Shown piece after piece: positions 1-7,303 of a stretch of 47,672 nt of DNA. Under the pieces are notes generated by a model, which saw only the letters and a program-made list of their open reading frames with translations, had not been told where the DNA came from and did no database searches. Source of the stretch: Pseudomonadota bacterium (GTDB lineage Bacteria > Bdellovibrionota_C > UBA2361 > SZUA-149); assembly GCA_029555385.1 (NCBI GenBank), contig JAKPSH010000021.1:1-47672 (forward strand), read 5' to 3'. The stretch's first letter is position 1; every line of letters begins with the position of its first letter. Position numbers and translations under genes: made by a program.

Positions 1-379
1 CGCCATAGGCCGGGCAGACGGGCTTGTCGGTGACGATCTTCTTCACGCCCTTTTGCGCCGCCCGGGCCATGAAGCGCCGATGCAGACTGGTCGGCAACGT
101 CACGCTCAGGACCAGGTTGTCGCCGCAGGCGGCGAGGCAGCGATCGATCATCGCATCGAAGTCGGTCGTGACCTCATCCGGGCTCAGGCTGTAGTTCGGC
201 CTCGCCCACGCCGCGTGTTCGGGCGTCTCGGAACACACGCCGACCAGGCGAAAGTTCCCCGAGGCGCGCATCGCCGGCAAATGGGCGGCGTTGAAAATAA
301 ATCCTTCGGGACCGTTCCCGATGTTTGCCACATCGAACGGCGCCGGCGGAAACACAACAGTGCACGTGGTTTCGGACAT
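1..379 (-). CDS. Gfo/Idh/MocA-family NAD(P)-dependent oxidoreductase, N-terminal part (runs off left edge)
   Basis: The minus-strand frame opens with ATG at 379 and stays open to base 1, giving 126 codons of an N-terminus cut by the window edge. The protein starts with a beta strand and a loop containing I-G-N-G-P-E-G, then a helix carrying FNAAHLPAMRASG and a strand LVGVCSETPEHA. It later has VTDKPVCPAYG, which matches the family's conserved 'EKP' nucleotide and substrate contact. This order is that of the Rossmann domain of Gfo/Idh/MocA enzymes, which oxidise or reduce sugars and related polyols with NAD(P). The substrate cannot be told, because the C-terminal domain is missing. The start is supported by an AGGAG eight bases upstream. 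The fragment looks richer in GC than the bases that follow. Confidence 0.8.
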   Translation of the reverse strand, partial: MSETTCTVVFPPAPFDVANIGNGPEGFIFNAAHLPAMRASGNFRLVGVCSETPEHAAWARPNYSLSPDEVTTDFDAMIDRCLAACGDNLVLSVTLPTSLHRRFMARAAQKGVKKIVTDKPVCPAYG

Positions 380-387
380 AGACTCGA

Positions 388-392
388 CTCCT
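388..392 (-). promoter_or_regulatory. Ribosome binding site of the truncated oxidoreductase
   Basis: AGGAG on the minus strand, eight bases before the ATG at 379. It fixes this ATG as the start. Confidence 0.6.
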
Positions 393-710
393 GTATGGAG
401 GTGACAAAAAAGCAGCAGCTGCCATCCAGAGCAGTGCCGTGCAGAACAGCTTGGATGCTCTGCACGACACTGCAGCGAGTGCTGCGGAGTCTAATCCCTG
501 TTACCTGAAAAAAAACATTATTGAAGCATCGCGCCCTCCCCAACGTAAGATCCCGAATTACTCCTGCGCTGCGGAGGACTTGTATTCCTCAAACTCAAAA
601 AATAAAAACGAGAGAACGTCTACGGCGGAAACTCGTTAAAGATCGAGAGAAAAATCCGGCGGAAAACAGCCGTCTGAAGCAGTGTTCTCAAAGGTGACGC
701 AAAGTCTACG

Positions 711-734
711 GTTGTTATTATGTCGAATAACAAC
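711..734. repeat. Perfect 9-bp inverted repeat (operator-like or hairpin)
   Basis: GTTGTTATT at 711-719 and AATAACAAC at 726-734 are exact reverse complements around a 6-base spacer. A short ACCCG/CGGGT inverted repeat (735-739 and 746-750) follows directly. The AT-rich symmetric form suits a regulator binding site between divergent genes as well as an RNA hairpin. Function is inferred only. Confidence 0.5.
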
Positions 735-913
735 ACCCGTCAAGGCGGGTATAAATATCCTTCGCTTGTTCGAAACAAACTTGCCAGCGGCAAGACCTGC
801 TACATACCCGTTCTTTATAGATTATATGATCACCGGCATTTACTAACCCAAATACTATGCTATTCTCCGTCGCGAAGGATGAAAGGCTGTTAGGGTATTC
901 GTTGTTGCAGCGG

Positions 914-960
914 GCCGCTTGCTTAAGGAGATGAAAACATTCTCTTTTTAGGCAAGCGGC
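914..960 (+). repeat. Stem-loop upstream of the HAD-like gene
   Basis: GCCGCTTGC (914-922) pairs perfectly with GCAAGCGGC (952-960). The 29-base loop can fold further through GAGA/TCTC. It lies about 50 bases before the start of the next gene, so it would sit in that gene's 5' leader. It has no downstream U-run, so it is not a clear terminator. Confidence 0.45.
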
Positions 961-1009
961 TGTCGCTGTGGTGGCCGCACATCATGTGAATAACGAAAGG
1001 GGGACCGTC

Positions 1010-1561
1010 ATGGATTCGCACGATTCGACGGTCTGGAGGCCGCCGGAAGAAATTCAAGGTTTTGTTTTTGACGCATCGACGTTGTTCGGCGAAAAGTCAG
1101 GCATCGCGGTGTCTGTGCCGCATATGGCCGAGCTGCTTGAGGCAGCGGCAGCAAGGTACGGGCGAAAAACAGTGATCGTCAAATCACTGAGAATGCTCGG
1201 GACTGACGTGGCTTCCGCTCTGGCCCGCTCCGGAATTGATGTTCTAATCTCGGAACCCGATCCGGAATGGGGCTTAAGCACTCAGGATGCTCTTGAGGTC
1301 ATGCTGCATACTGCGCCGGAAATGCTGGGACTGGCGCCCTGCGCGGTTGGCTTGCTGACAGACTCACGGCCTACGGCAGCAATTGCGCTGCACTGTGGTT
1401 ACGGTGCTGTTGCCGCCCTGGCCAGCGGTACAACAATTGAGCTGTGGCAGAAATGCCTTAACCGCGGACGGCCGGTGTGCTGCCGCGCAAACGGACAACC
1501 GCCCTGCGCCGAACGAGCCCGCCTCACAGTGGTTCTAAAACCACAGGCCATCGCCTTTTGA
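1010..1561 (+). CDS. Small HAD-fold-like protein, probably catalytically degenerate
   Basis: A 183-residue protein. The ATG at 1010 is chosen because AGGGGGA precedes it; an upstream in-frame start at 968 lacks such a site. The N-terminus has a hydrophobic strand ending in FVFDAST, which resembles HAD motif I, but the usual second Asp (D-x-D) is replaced by Ser. A helix and the strand VIVKSL follow, and later comes GLLTDSRPTAAIALHCGYG, which resembles HAD motif IV where an acidic pair normally binds Mg. The region after it (VAALASGTT) matches the closing strand of the fold. The C-terminal 30 residues are Cys- and Arg-rich and unlike HAD enzymes. The fold assignment is inference from motif order. 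A phosphatase role is doubtful because key acids are missing, so a binding or regulatory role is possible. Confidence 0.5.
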   Translation: MDSHDSTVWRPPEEIQGFVFDASTLFGEKSGIAVSVPHMAELLEAAAARYGRKTVIVKSLRMLGTDVASALARSGIDVLISEPDPEWGLSTQDALEVMLHTAPEMLGLAPCAVGLLTDSRPTAAIALHCGYGAVAALASGTTIELWQKCLNRGRPVCCRANGQPPCAERARLTVVLKPQAIAF

Positions 1562-1580
1562 ATTTTGTGACGACCGCATC

Positions 1581-1625
1581 ACGAAGGACGAAAGGCGCAC
1601 CAGCGGTCAGCCTTTCGTCCTTCGT
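1581..1625 (+). terminator. Strong hairpin terminator after the HAD-like gene
   Basis: A perfect 16-bp stem: ACGAAGGACGAAAGGC at 1581-1596 and its exact complement at 1610-1625, with a 13-base loop. It is followed by CTTTA, a weak U-tract. It lies 20 bases after the stop of the plus-strand gene and between convergent genes. A near copy of its left arm (CGAAGGATGAAAGGC) occurs at about 873-887 upstream of the same gene. Confidence 0.7.
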
Positions 1626-1833
1626 CTTTAATCCCCGTTTGCCTTGTAAGCAATGCCTGGATTTTTCGCACGCCGCGCTTTCCGGCGTGTAAGAAATGCA
1701 GGGTTAGGTGCTGCTGCCAAAATCCTGCACAAACTCCCATCCAAGAACCGGCGGGGGGCGGCTGTCACCGGTTGAACAGCCGCCCCTTTCGCCAGTCTGT
1801 TTGCGCTGCGTACCGCGCCTAGATCACTGGCGC

Positions 1834-4113
1834 CTAGATTACCGCCGCAAGAAGCGCTCCAAGTTGAGCGGCATCACCGTGCGGCACGCTCCCCAACAGG
1901 TCAAGACGATGACGCCTGACCAAGGCTTCCAGACGCTGCGGGTCCTTGCCGCACAGCGCGGTAAGAATGCGCAGCTTCTCGTCTTCCCGCCAGGAAACAC
2001 ACCGGGCAGCTTGGTCGAGGATCCATTCGTGCTGACCGGCAAGTTCCGGGCAACGCACGGCAAACTGAAGCACCACAGGGAGCACCTTGCGCCTGCGCTC
2101 GCGCGGCATTCCGCTTTGCTCTTTCAGCCACTCGAGCAGACCTTGACGGAGATCTTCCGGCGCTACGGCAAGCACGCGGCAGAAAACCACCGTACCAAGT
2201 TCGTGCATATCGTTTTCAAGACTCAGCACTGCATCTTTCAGCCGCTCGGGATGACCGGTCCGCAGGCCGAGCATTTTTTCGCTGACATACCCGCCGCCGT
2301 AGGAGCAGGCCTCAGCTAGCACCTTGCGCACACCAGGCTTCTCCGGATGATCGAGTGCGGCTTTAAGCAGCACCAGCATCAGCATGCCGCGGATATCATG
2401 CGTGCTTTCGCAGAGCGTATAGTGCGCACGCTTCCGTATCTCTTGGTCTTCGTCTCCGAAAGCAAGCACTGCGGCATCTGCAATCTCTTCCCTTCGCGGA
2501 TGGTCAATATGCGGACCCCAGCCGCGCCAATCGCGGGCGAAAATCGATCGCAGCACGTTTGTCAGCACGGCATATGCGCCGCCCCGGAGTCCCGCGTGAG
2601 CGCTGTCTTTTCGGGAAAGCGCCGCATCGACAGCGCGCCCGAGCGTGCTCTCCGAAAGCAAGAAGCCATGGGACGCATTGGCACACAGCGCCCAAAGAAG
2701 GCGTGCTTGGCTCTCGGGCGCCATGCCGCTTTGCGCTTCCAGACGGTTCAACGCCAGAATACAAAGCTCAACAAAACGCGAGTCGCATAAGCTGGAGATG
2801 ATGCATCCTGCTTCAAAGCTCAAATGCCGGTCTTCGCTCAGTTGCGCATCCAGCACCGCGTTGAGATGCGGCTGGGACTCCGCGGGGCTGAACCCCTTGA
2901 GCGCGGCGGCAAATGAACCGGAGGCGCAGAAGTCCCAGCTTCCCAAACGCTCGCGCCCGGGCTGCATGTGGAACTCCCAAATCAATCCGGCTCCGCCGCG
3001 GCAGCCGAGGATGACAAGCATCCCCAGCGGCCACTGGGCGCGCTCTTTTCCGGGAGGCGAATTCAAGAGCACCTCCCGGCAATAGGCAAGGACGTCATGA
3101 ACGCGTGTCGCCGCCGGGTCTTTGGCGAGCATCGAAGCCGCAATGGAAAGCGGGCTGTCCCAGCAGGGTTTCTCTTCCATTCCGCGTTCAGCGGGAGGCG
3201 GAAGGAAATCATGAACTACGACATCAGCCACTTCATCAGCGCCGAACATGTCAAGCGCTTCAAGCACGTTCTGTCGCCACTGGTAGTCCCCGCGGCCGAC
3301 CCAAGCCCAGAGGTTCTCCATCAAACTGACGATAAAGCTTCGCGCTCCAGGCATGGACTGCCTGCGTCCGCCGCTGTCCGCATACGGACCGCTCTTGCAC
3401 CGATCTCTGACCGTCCGGATTACGCCGATCAGCGCTTCGAGCACCTCGTGCTTCCAATCAGACGACGTCTCCACCAGGCGCGGACACCGTGAAATCTCCA
3501 CAAGCCGAGCCTCAAGTTCGGGGATCTCGCAGTCTTCTTCGAGCAGAACACACACAACCGCGCACACCGCAAAATAAGGCTGCCAGTTGTCAAGATGCCC
3601 GGTTTTCGGCAGAGCTTGGCAAAGCTCTCGCAAAGATCGCGAGAGCGCAGCATCGCGGCCGGGAAGTTCGAGTTTCGCACCTTCCATCAGACCGCACGCA
3701 CCGAACCACTTCGCCGCACGATCAGATTCAGAGCACTGGCTCACACAAGCTCTGAGCGCCCGCTGGGCGCCGAAAGCACGAACAAACGCAGCCGCGCCTT
3801 CACATGCAGGCGCGGCAAAGCAGAGCGCGGCGATAACCGAAAAGTCGCGGATATCCTGGTGCGGGATCCGCCCCAAAGCGGCAAGCACGGCCTGAGCCGC
3901 GGGCTGCTGCTTTTCCGAAACAGCATCACGCAGATGCCCGGCAAAGACTTCGGGATGCTCCTGCATGACCTGCCGGACCACTTGTTCCGGCATCGCGTTG
4001 AAGGCCTGGGCAATTTCGCCCCAGGGGCGCTTATTGCGCCAGACCTCGAGCAGACACACGAGCACTTGGACGACCTGAGCGAACCCAGGCCCTCCTCTTC
4101 TTGGAGGTGACAT
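1834..4113 (-). CDS. Hypothetical 759-residue alpha-helical repeat (HEAT-like) protein
   Basis: A 759-residue protein without signal peptide or membrane segment, probably cytoplasmic. It consists almost wholly of amphipathic helices, with recurrent helix pairs such as AAQAVLAALGRIPHQDIRDF, KHEVLEALIGVIRTVRD and QNVLEALDMFGADEVADVVV, as in HEAT or other alpha-solenoid scaffolds. No enzymatic motif is visible. The start at 4113 has AAGGG about ten bases upstream. It is a lone minus-strand gene: trmFO lies 340 bases upstream and the neighbour downstream is convergent. Solenoids of this type usually bind proteins or nucleic acids, but nothing here shows the partner. I recognise no specific family; the HEAT label is inference from the helix pattern. 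Confidence 0.55.
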   Translation of the reverse strand: MSPPRRGGPGFAQVVQVLVCLLEVWRNKRPWGEIAQAFNAMPEQVVRQVMQEHPEVFAGHLRDAVSEKQQPAAQAVLAALGRIPHQDIRDFSVIAALCFAAPACEGAAAFVRAFGAQRALRACVSQCSESDRAAKWFGACGLMEGAKLELPGRDAALSRSLRELCQALPKTGHLDNWQPYFAVCAVVCVLLEEDCEIPELEARLVEISRCPRLVETSSDWKHEVLEALIGVIRTVRDRCKSGPYADSGGRRQSMPGARSFIVSLMENLWAWVGRGDYQWRQNVLEALDMFGADEVADVVVHDFLPPPAERGMEEKPCWDSPLSIAASMLAKDPAATRVHDVLAYCREVLLNSPPGKERAQWPLGMLVILGCRGGAGLIWEFHMQPGRERLGSWDFCASGSFAAALKGFSPAESQPHLNAVLDAQLSEDRHLSFEAGCIISSLCDSRFVELCILALNRLEAQSGMAPESQARLLWALCANASHGFLLSESTLGRAVDAALSRKDSAHAGLRGGAYAVLTNVLRSIFARDWRGWGPHIDHPRREEIADAAVLAFGDEDQEIRKRAHYTLCESTHDIRGMLMLVLLKAALDHPEKPGVRKVLAEACSYGGGYVSEKMLGLRTGHPERLKDAVLSLENDMHELGTVVFCRVLAVAPEDLRQGLLEWLKEQSGMPRERRRKVLPVVLQFAVRCPELAGQHEWILDQAARCVSWREDEKLRILTALCGKDPQRLEALVRRHRLDLLGSVPHGDAAQLGALLAAVI

Positions 4114-4454
4114 TCTTCAATCCCTTCGAGCAAGAGTTAACGAGAAACAGGGGACACTCAGTCTCGGGTATACGCGACCCAGAGCCTGGCCGGAATGCGA
4201 GACAACCGGTGAATAGTGAAAAACCTTCCGGCAGCAGCTTTCACCTGCCTCGGCCCGCGGGGGCGGGACTCAAGCAAGCAAAAGCCGAACATCTCATCTG
4301 CCGCAGTTGGAACTAAAAGGAACGGACTAAGCACGGCATCTATCCGCAATATCTCGCAAGGAGATAACCATAGAACGCCAACGCAGTGACGCTAACACAA
4401 GACATATCTCATTACAATTTTTGGGCAGGAATCAAAAATCCGGCGGGATCGCAG
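4114..4454. other. Intergenic region without a gene
   Basis: No supported gene lies between trmFO and the helical-repeat gene. An AT-rich 7-bp inverted repeat (ATTTTTG at 4417-4423, CAAAAAT at 4433-4439, 9-base loop) sits just past the trmFO stop and could be a weak terminator. A 23-base stretch at 4344-4366 resembles the hairpin at 13899-13927 near moxR (20 of 23 bases). Confidence 0.4.
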
Positions 4455-5822
4455 CTATTTAAGCACAAGAGCAAGTTCTTTCGTCTTTTCGAGCGAAATT
4501 TGCGCCGCGGCAATCCGCCGTTCTTTCTTGCCCAGTTTCTTCCCCGCGGCATCACGCCGCTCCATTTGCAGGTAGCTTGGCATCAGGCCGTAGCTGATAT
4601 TCATCGGCTGAAAATCCTTTCTCTCCGGGTCGCTGATATACGCAAGCAGCGCACCGATGGCGGTCTCTTGCGGAAAGACAACCAAGTCTTTCCCCTGCGC
4701 GAGGTGCGCGGCATTGATGCCCGCGGCAAGTCCTCCTGCGGTCGATTCGACATAACCCTCACTACCGGTGATCTGACCGGCAAAAAAGAGCCCTTCACGC
4801 TTGCGGAACCTAAGCGTCGCCTCCAGGCAGTGCGGAGAATTGATAAAAGTATTGCGGTGCACCGAACCCAGCCGCACGAATTCAGCGCGCGCAAGTCCGG
4901 GAAGCGTCTTGAAGATCCGCATCTGCTCCGGGTGCTTCATCCGTGTCTGCATGCCCACCATGCTCCAGAGCGCGCCGTCTTTGTCATCCTGCCTGAGCTG
5001 CACGACGGCATACGGCCGCTTGCCGCTTTGTGGATCAACCAGCCCCACCGGCTTGAACGGCCCGAAAAGCAGCGTATCCGGGCCGCGGGAAACCATATCC
5101 TCAATCGGCATGCAGCCCTCAAAAGGACGCAGCTCTTCCCCGGCCGGACTTTCGATCTCCAGGTGCGGCTCGTGCTTCTCTGCTCTCTCAATTGCAGAAA
5201 CAAAATCGTAATATTGCTCGCGCGTAAGCGGGATATTCAGATAATCAGCCCCGCCGCCTTTATCGTAGCGCGACTGGCGAAAGCAGATGCCGAGGTCTAT
5301 TGATTCGCCAAGGATCACCGGACTTATCGCGTCGTAAAACGCAAGATGCTTTTCGCCGGTAAGCGCAAGAATAGATTTGCTTAAAGCCGGACTGGCCAGC
5401 GGCCCCGCAGCAATAACAACAGGGGCATTCTTGGACGTCTCCGGCACCTGCTCAACTTCCCCCGTGACAAACTCAACAAGCGGATGAGTGCGCAGGCGTT
5501 CGTCGATATAGGCGCTGAATACGCTCCGGTCCACGGCCAGGGCTCCGCCAGCCGGAACCCGCGCGAAATCGGCAGCTTCCATGACGAGCGAGCCCCAAAG
5601 GCGAAGCTCTTCCTTAAGCAGCCCGACGGCATTGGACAGATCCGCACCGCGAAAAGAATTCGAACACACAAGTTCAGCACAAAGCCCACTGCGGTGCGCC
5701 TTAGTCATCATCCCGGGGCGCATCTCGCAAAGCTCTACGCCGACACCGCGTTTAACTAGCTGCCAGGCCGCCTCGCTTCCGGCAAGCCCCGCACCGATAA
5801 TCCTGACTTTAGCGGGGTTCAT
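4455..5822 (-). CDS. trmFO: TrmFO, folate/FAD-dependent tRNA (uracil-54-C5)-methyltransferase
   Basis: This 455-residue protein makes ribothymidine at position 54 in the T-loop of tRNA, using methylene-tetrahydrofolate as carbon donor and FAD for reduction. The N-terminus has the FAD-binding G-x-G-x-x-G (IIGAGLAGSEAA), then the family block C-E-M-R-P and C-A-E-L-V-C-S-N-S-F-R-G. The middle carries P-F-E-G-C-M-P-I-E and GMQTRMKHPEQ. Near the C-terminus, FAGQITGSEGYVES-T-A-G-G is the second FAD contact. The length is normal for the family, and all these blocks are typical. Its ATG overlaps the stop of the upstream exported-protein gene in an ATGA, so the two are translated together. It is probably the last gene of the long minus-strand train. 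The assignment is firm. Confidence 0.96.
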   Translation of the reverse strand: MNPAKVRIIGAGLAGSEAAWQLVKRGVGVELCEMRPGMMTKAHRSGLCAELVCSNSFRGADLSNAVGLLKEELRLWGSLVMEAADFARVPAGGALAVDRSVFSAYIDERLRTHPLVEFVTGEVEQVPETSKNAPVVIAAGPLASPALSKSILALTGEKHLAFYDAISPVILGESIDLGICFRQSRYDKGGGADYLNIPLTREQYYDFVSAIERAEKHEPHLEIESPAGEELRPFEGCMPIEDMVSRGPDTLLFGPFKPVGLVDPQSGKRPYAVVQLRQDDKDGALWSMVGMQTRMKHPEQMRIFKTLPGLARAEFVRLGSVHRNTFINSPHCLEATLRFRKREGLFFAGQITGSEGYVESTAGGLAAGINAAHLAQGKDLVVFPQETAIGALLAYISDPERKDFQPMNISYGLMPSYLQMERRDAAGKKLGKKERRIAAAQISLEKTKELALVLK

Positions 5823-6514
5823 CGATGAAACGAACCGCCTCTTTGCCGCGGCATGCGCGGTCTCACCGGGTGTTCGCCAGTAGAAATTACCGTGCCGCCC
5901 GCTGTGCCGCTGACAGCAATCGTCGAACCAGAAGCCGCTCCGCCAGCCAAAACACTGATCCCTGCGCCATGCTCCTCCCTGTGCTGTTCTACGGAGACCG
6001 AGCCGTAATTGCCGGTTGTATAAACACGCGGGTGATGCCGGCGGCGCGGAATTACTTCAATATAATTGTTTTCTACAACCGAGACGCTTGGTGTTTCGTT
6101 TTTTTCCTGCTGCAGCCGGTTCGCCTCATTTTGCAGCTCATTGGCCCGCTCTTGCGAGGCCAGACCGATTTTGGCATCAATCCGGTCTTCCATCGCTTGG
6201 ATTTCCTTGCGGCACTCATCAAGCGTGGATTGCTGCTGAAAGCACAACTGCTGCACGGCCGCTAAGTCAAAGCGCAAATTATAGCGCCGCTTCGCTTCGA
6301 TAGTTTTCATATTCAAGTCATGGTAAAGCGCTTTCTTCTCGGACAGGCCAGAATCCTCGACCGGAGCCTGTTCCGGCTTTACTTCTTCGACCATCCCTTC
6401 GACTTTCCCGGAGCATGGACGGTTCGTCCAGCGTCCGTCACATTCGAAGATTTGCGCCGACGCTGGGGCAGAAAAACACAAAATAAAGATAAGTGATAAG
6501 AAAGCAGTTTTCAT
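5819..6514 (-). CDS. Exported coiled-coil protein with DUF4124-like N-terminus
   Basis: A 231-residue protein. The ATG at 6514 is chosen over one 36 bases upstream because a cleavable signal peptide (MKTAFLSLIFILCFSAPASA) begins there and GAGAGG lies just before it. The mature N-terminus reads IFECDGRWTNRPC, like the short Cys-containing DUF4124 domain of periplasmic proteins. Next comes an about 100-residue charged helical stretch with two more Cys, probably a coiled coil, then a Gly/Ser/Thr-rich tail. Its stop overlaps the trmFO start (ATGA). The gene lies at the end of the MoxR/Bat gene train, but no direct role there can be shown. Function unknown; secretion is well supported. Confidence 0.7.
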   Translation of the reverse strand: MKTAFLSLIFILCFSAPASAQIFECDGRWTNRPCSGKVEGMVEEVKPEQAPVEDSGLSEKKALYHDLNMKTIEAKRRYNLRFDLAAVQQLCFQQQSTLDECRKEIQAMEDRIDAKIGLASQERANELQNEANRLQQEKNETPSVSVVENNYIEVIPRRRHHPRVYTTGNYGSVSVEQHREEHGAGISVLAGGAASGSTIAVSGTAGGTVISTGEHPVRPRMPRQRGGSFHR

Positions 6515-6600
6515 AAGCCTCTCTGATTTCCGCCGGGGAAGATGCCGCAAAAATGCCTATGGTCCAGCTTGAAGCTTAGCACAAAAACAGCCGGGCAGAA

Positions 6601-7281
6601 TCACGCATCGAGTTCTCTCTCGTGCGCTGCGGATGACTGCAAATACAAACCGACAGCGGCACAAACTATCGCCGGAAAAACCCAGCTCCACTCGAAACTT
6701 ACGAGCGCAGGAAGCGAGACCACAACAAGCAGGAATGCCGTAAAGGAAATGAACGGCTGAAACTCGAAAAGCGCGCCGACCAGCGTGATCAACAGCAGAA
6801 AAGTCTGAACGATCGTCAGATCAAAAGACCACTGCGCAAGTGTTGTGGGCTCCCAGCCAATTTGCAGATCGGGCATCGCCGGAAGAAGTCCTGTTTTCTC
6901 AGCCGGCGGCGACTTAACAATCACGGGATAGCTTATCCAGAAAAATGGGTTTCTCACTCCGCCGCCGATGACCAGCTTAAAAAGAAGAGAAAGAACACAG
7001 ACATTGAGCAAGCCAAGAATCCAACGCGCCCCTCCGGCGCAGGCGGCGAACCACCCCCGGTGATAGCCGAGCGCAATCGTCAGCGCGGCAAGCACCACTT
7101 GATAATAATGGTTCGGCAGCCCGAGCCCGAACATGCCGCAGGCCAAGCCCGCTAAAAGCATGATTAAAATATAAGGCTTGAGCTTTTCATTGAACATCGT
7201 GCGTCTTTCGCGCCAGCCAAGTCTTCCTTCAAGCCTCGCAACGCGCACTTCCAGACTGACTTGTTCCTGTGGTTCGTTCAT
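6601..7281 (-). CDS. Hypothetical multi-pass membrane protein
   Basis: A 226-residue protein that starts with a charged helix (EVRVARLEGRLGWRERR), then has about six hydrophobic segments: YILIMLLAGLACGMFGLGL, VVLAALTIALGY, ILGLLNVCVLSLLFKLVIGG, FDLTIVQTFLLLITLVGALF, ISFTAFLLVVVSLPALVSF and VFPAIVCAAVGLYL. It lies 22 bases after the large VWA-domain gene and probably belongs to the same transcript, so it may be a membrane partner of the Bat-like proteins. No known family is recognised. Confidence 0.65.
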   Translation of the reverse strand: MNEPQEQVSLEVRVARLEGRLGWRERRTMFNEKLKPYILIMLLAGLACGMFGLGLPNHYYQVVLAALTIALGYHRGWFAACAGGARWILGLLNVCVLSLLFKLVIGGGVRNPFFWISYPVIVKSPPAEKTGLLPAMPDLQIGWEPTTLAQWSFDLTIVQTFLLLITLVGALFEFQPFISFTAFLLVVVSLPALVSFEWSWVFPAIVCAAVGLYLQSSAAHERELDA

Positions 7282-7303
7282 CGCTTTTTTCTCGCTTCAG
7301 AAT

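Larger units (their letters stand above)
380..1009. other. Intergenic region between divergent genes, with three hairpins and no convincing gene
   Basis: About 630 bases separate the oxidoreductase start from the start of the next plus-strand gene. Short open frames here have no ribosome site or recognisable protein. The stretch after about 540 is AT-richer than its surroundings. It holds a perfect 9-bp inverted repeat at 711-734, a small ACCCG/CGGGT hairpin at 735-750, and a 9-bp stem at 914-960 just before the next gene. Promoters of both flanking genes must lie here, but I could not pick a convincing -35/-10 pair. Confidence 0.6.

Noticed and set aside
931..951. Tiny leader-peptide frame (ATG to TAG, six codons) in the loop of the hairpin before the HAD-like gene
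   Set aside because: AAGGAG is directly adjacent to the ATG, leaving no spacer, and the peptide (MKTFSF) has no regulatory codon run.
4386..5303. A 305-codon plus-strand frame opposite trmFO
   Set aside because: trmFO is a certain gene on the other strand; the shadow frame has no family features.
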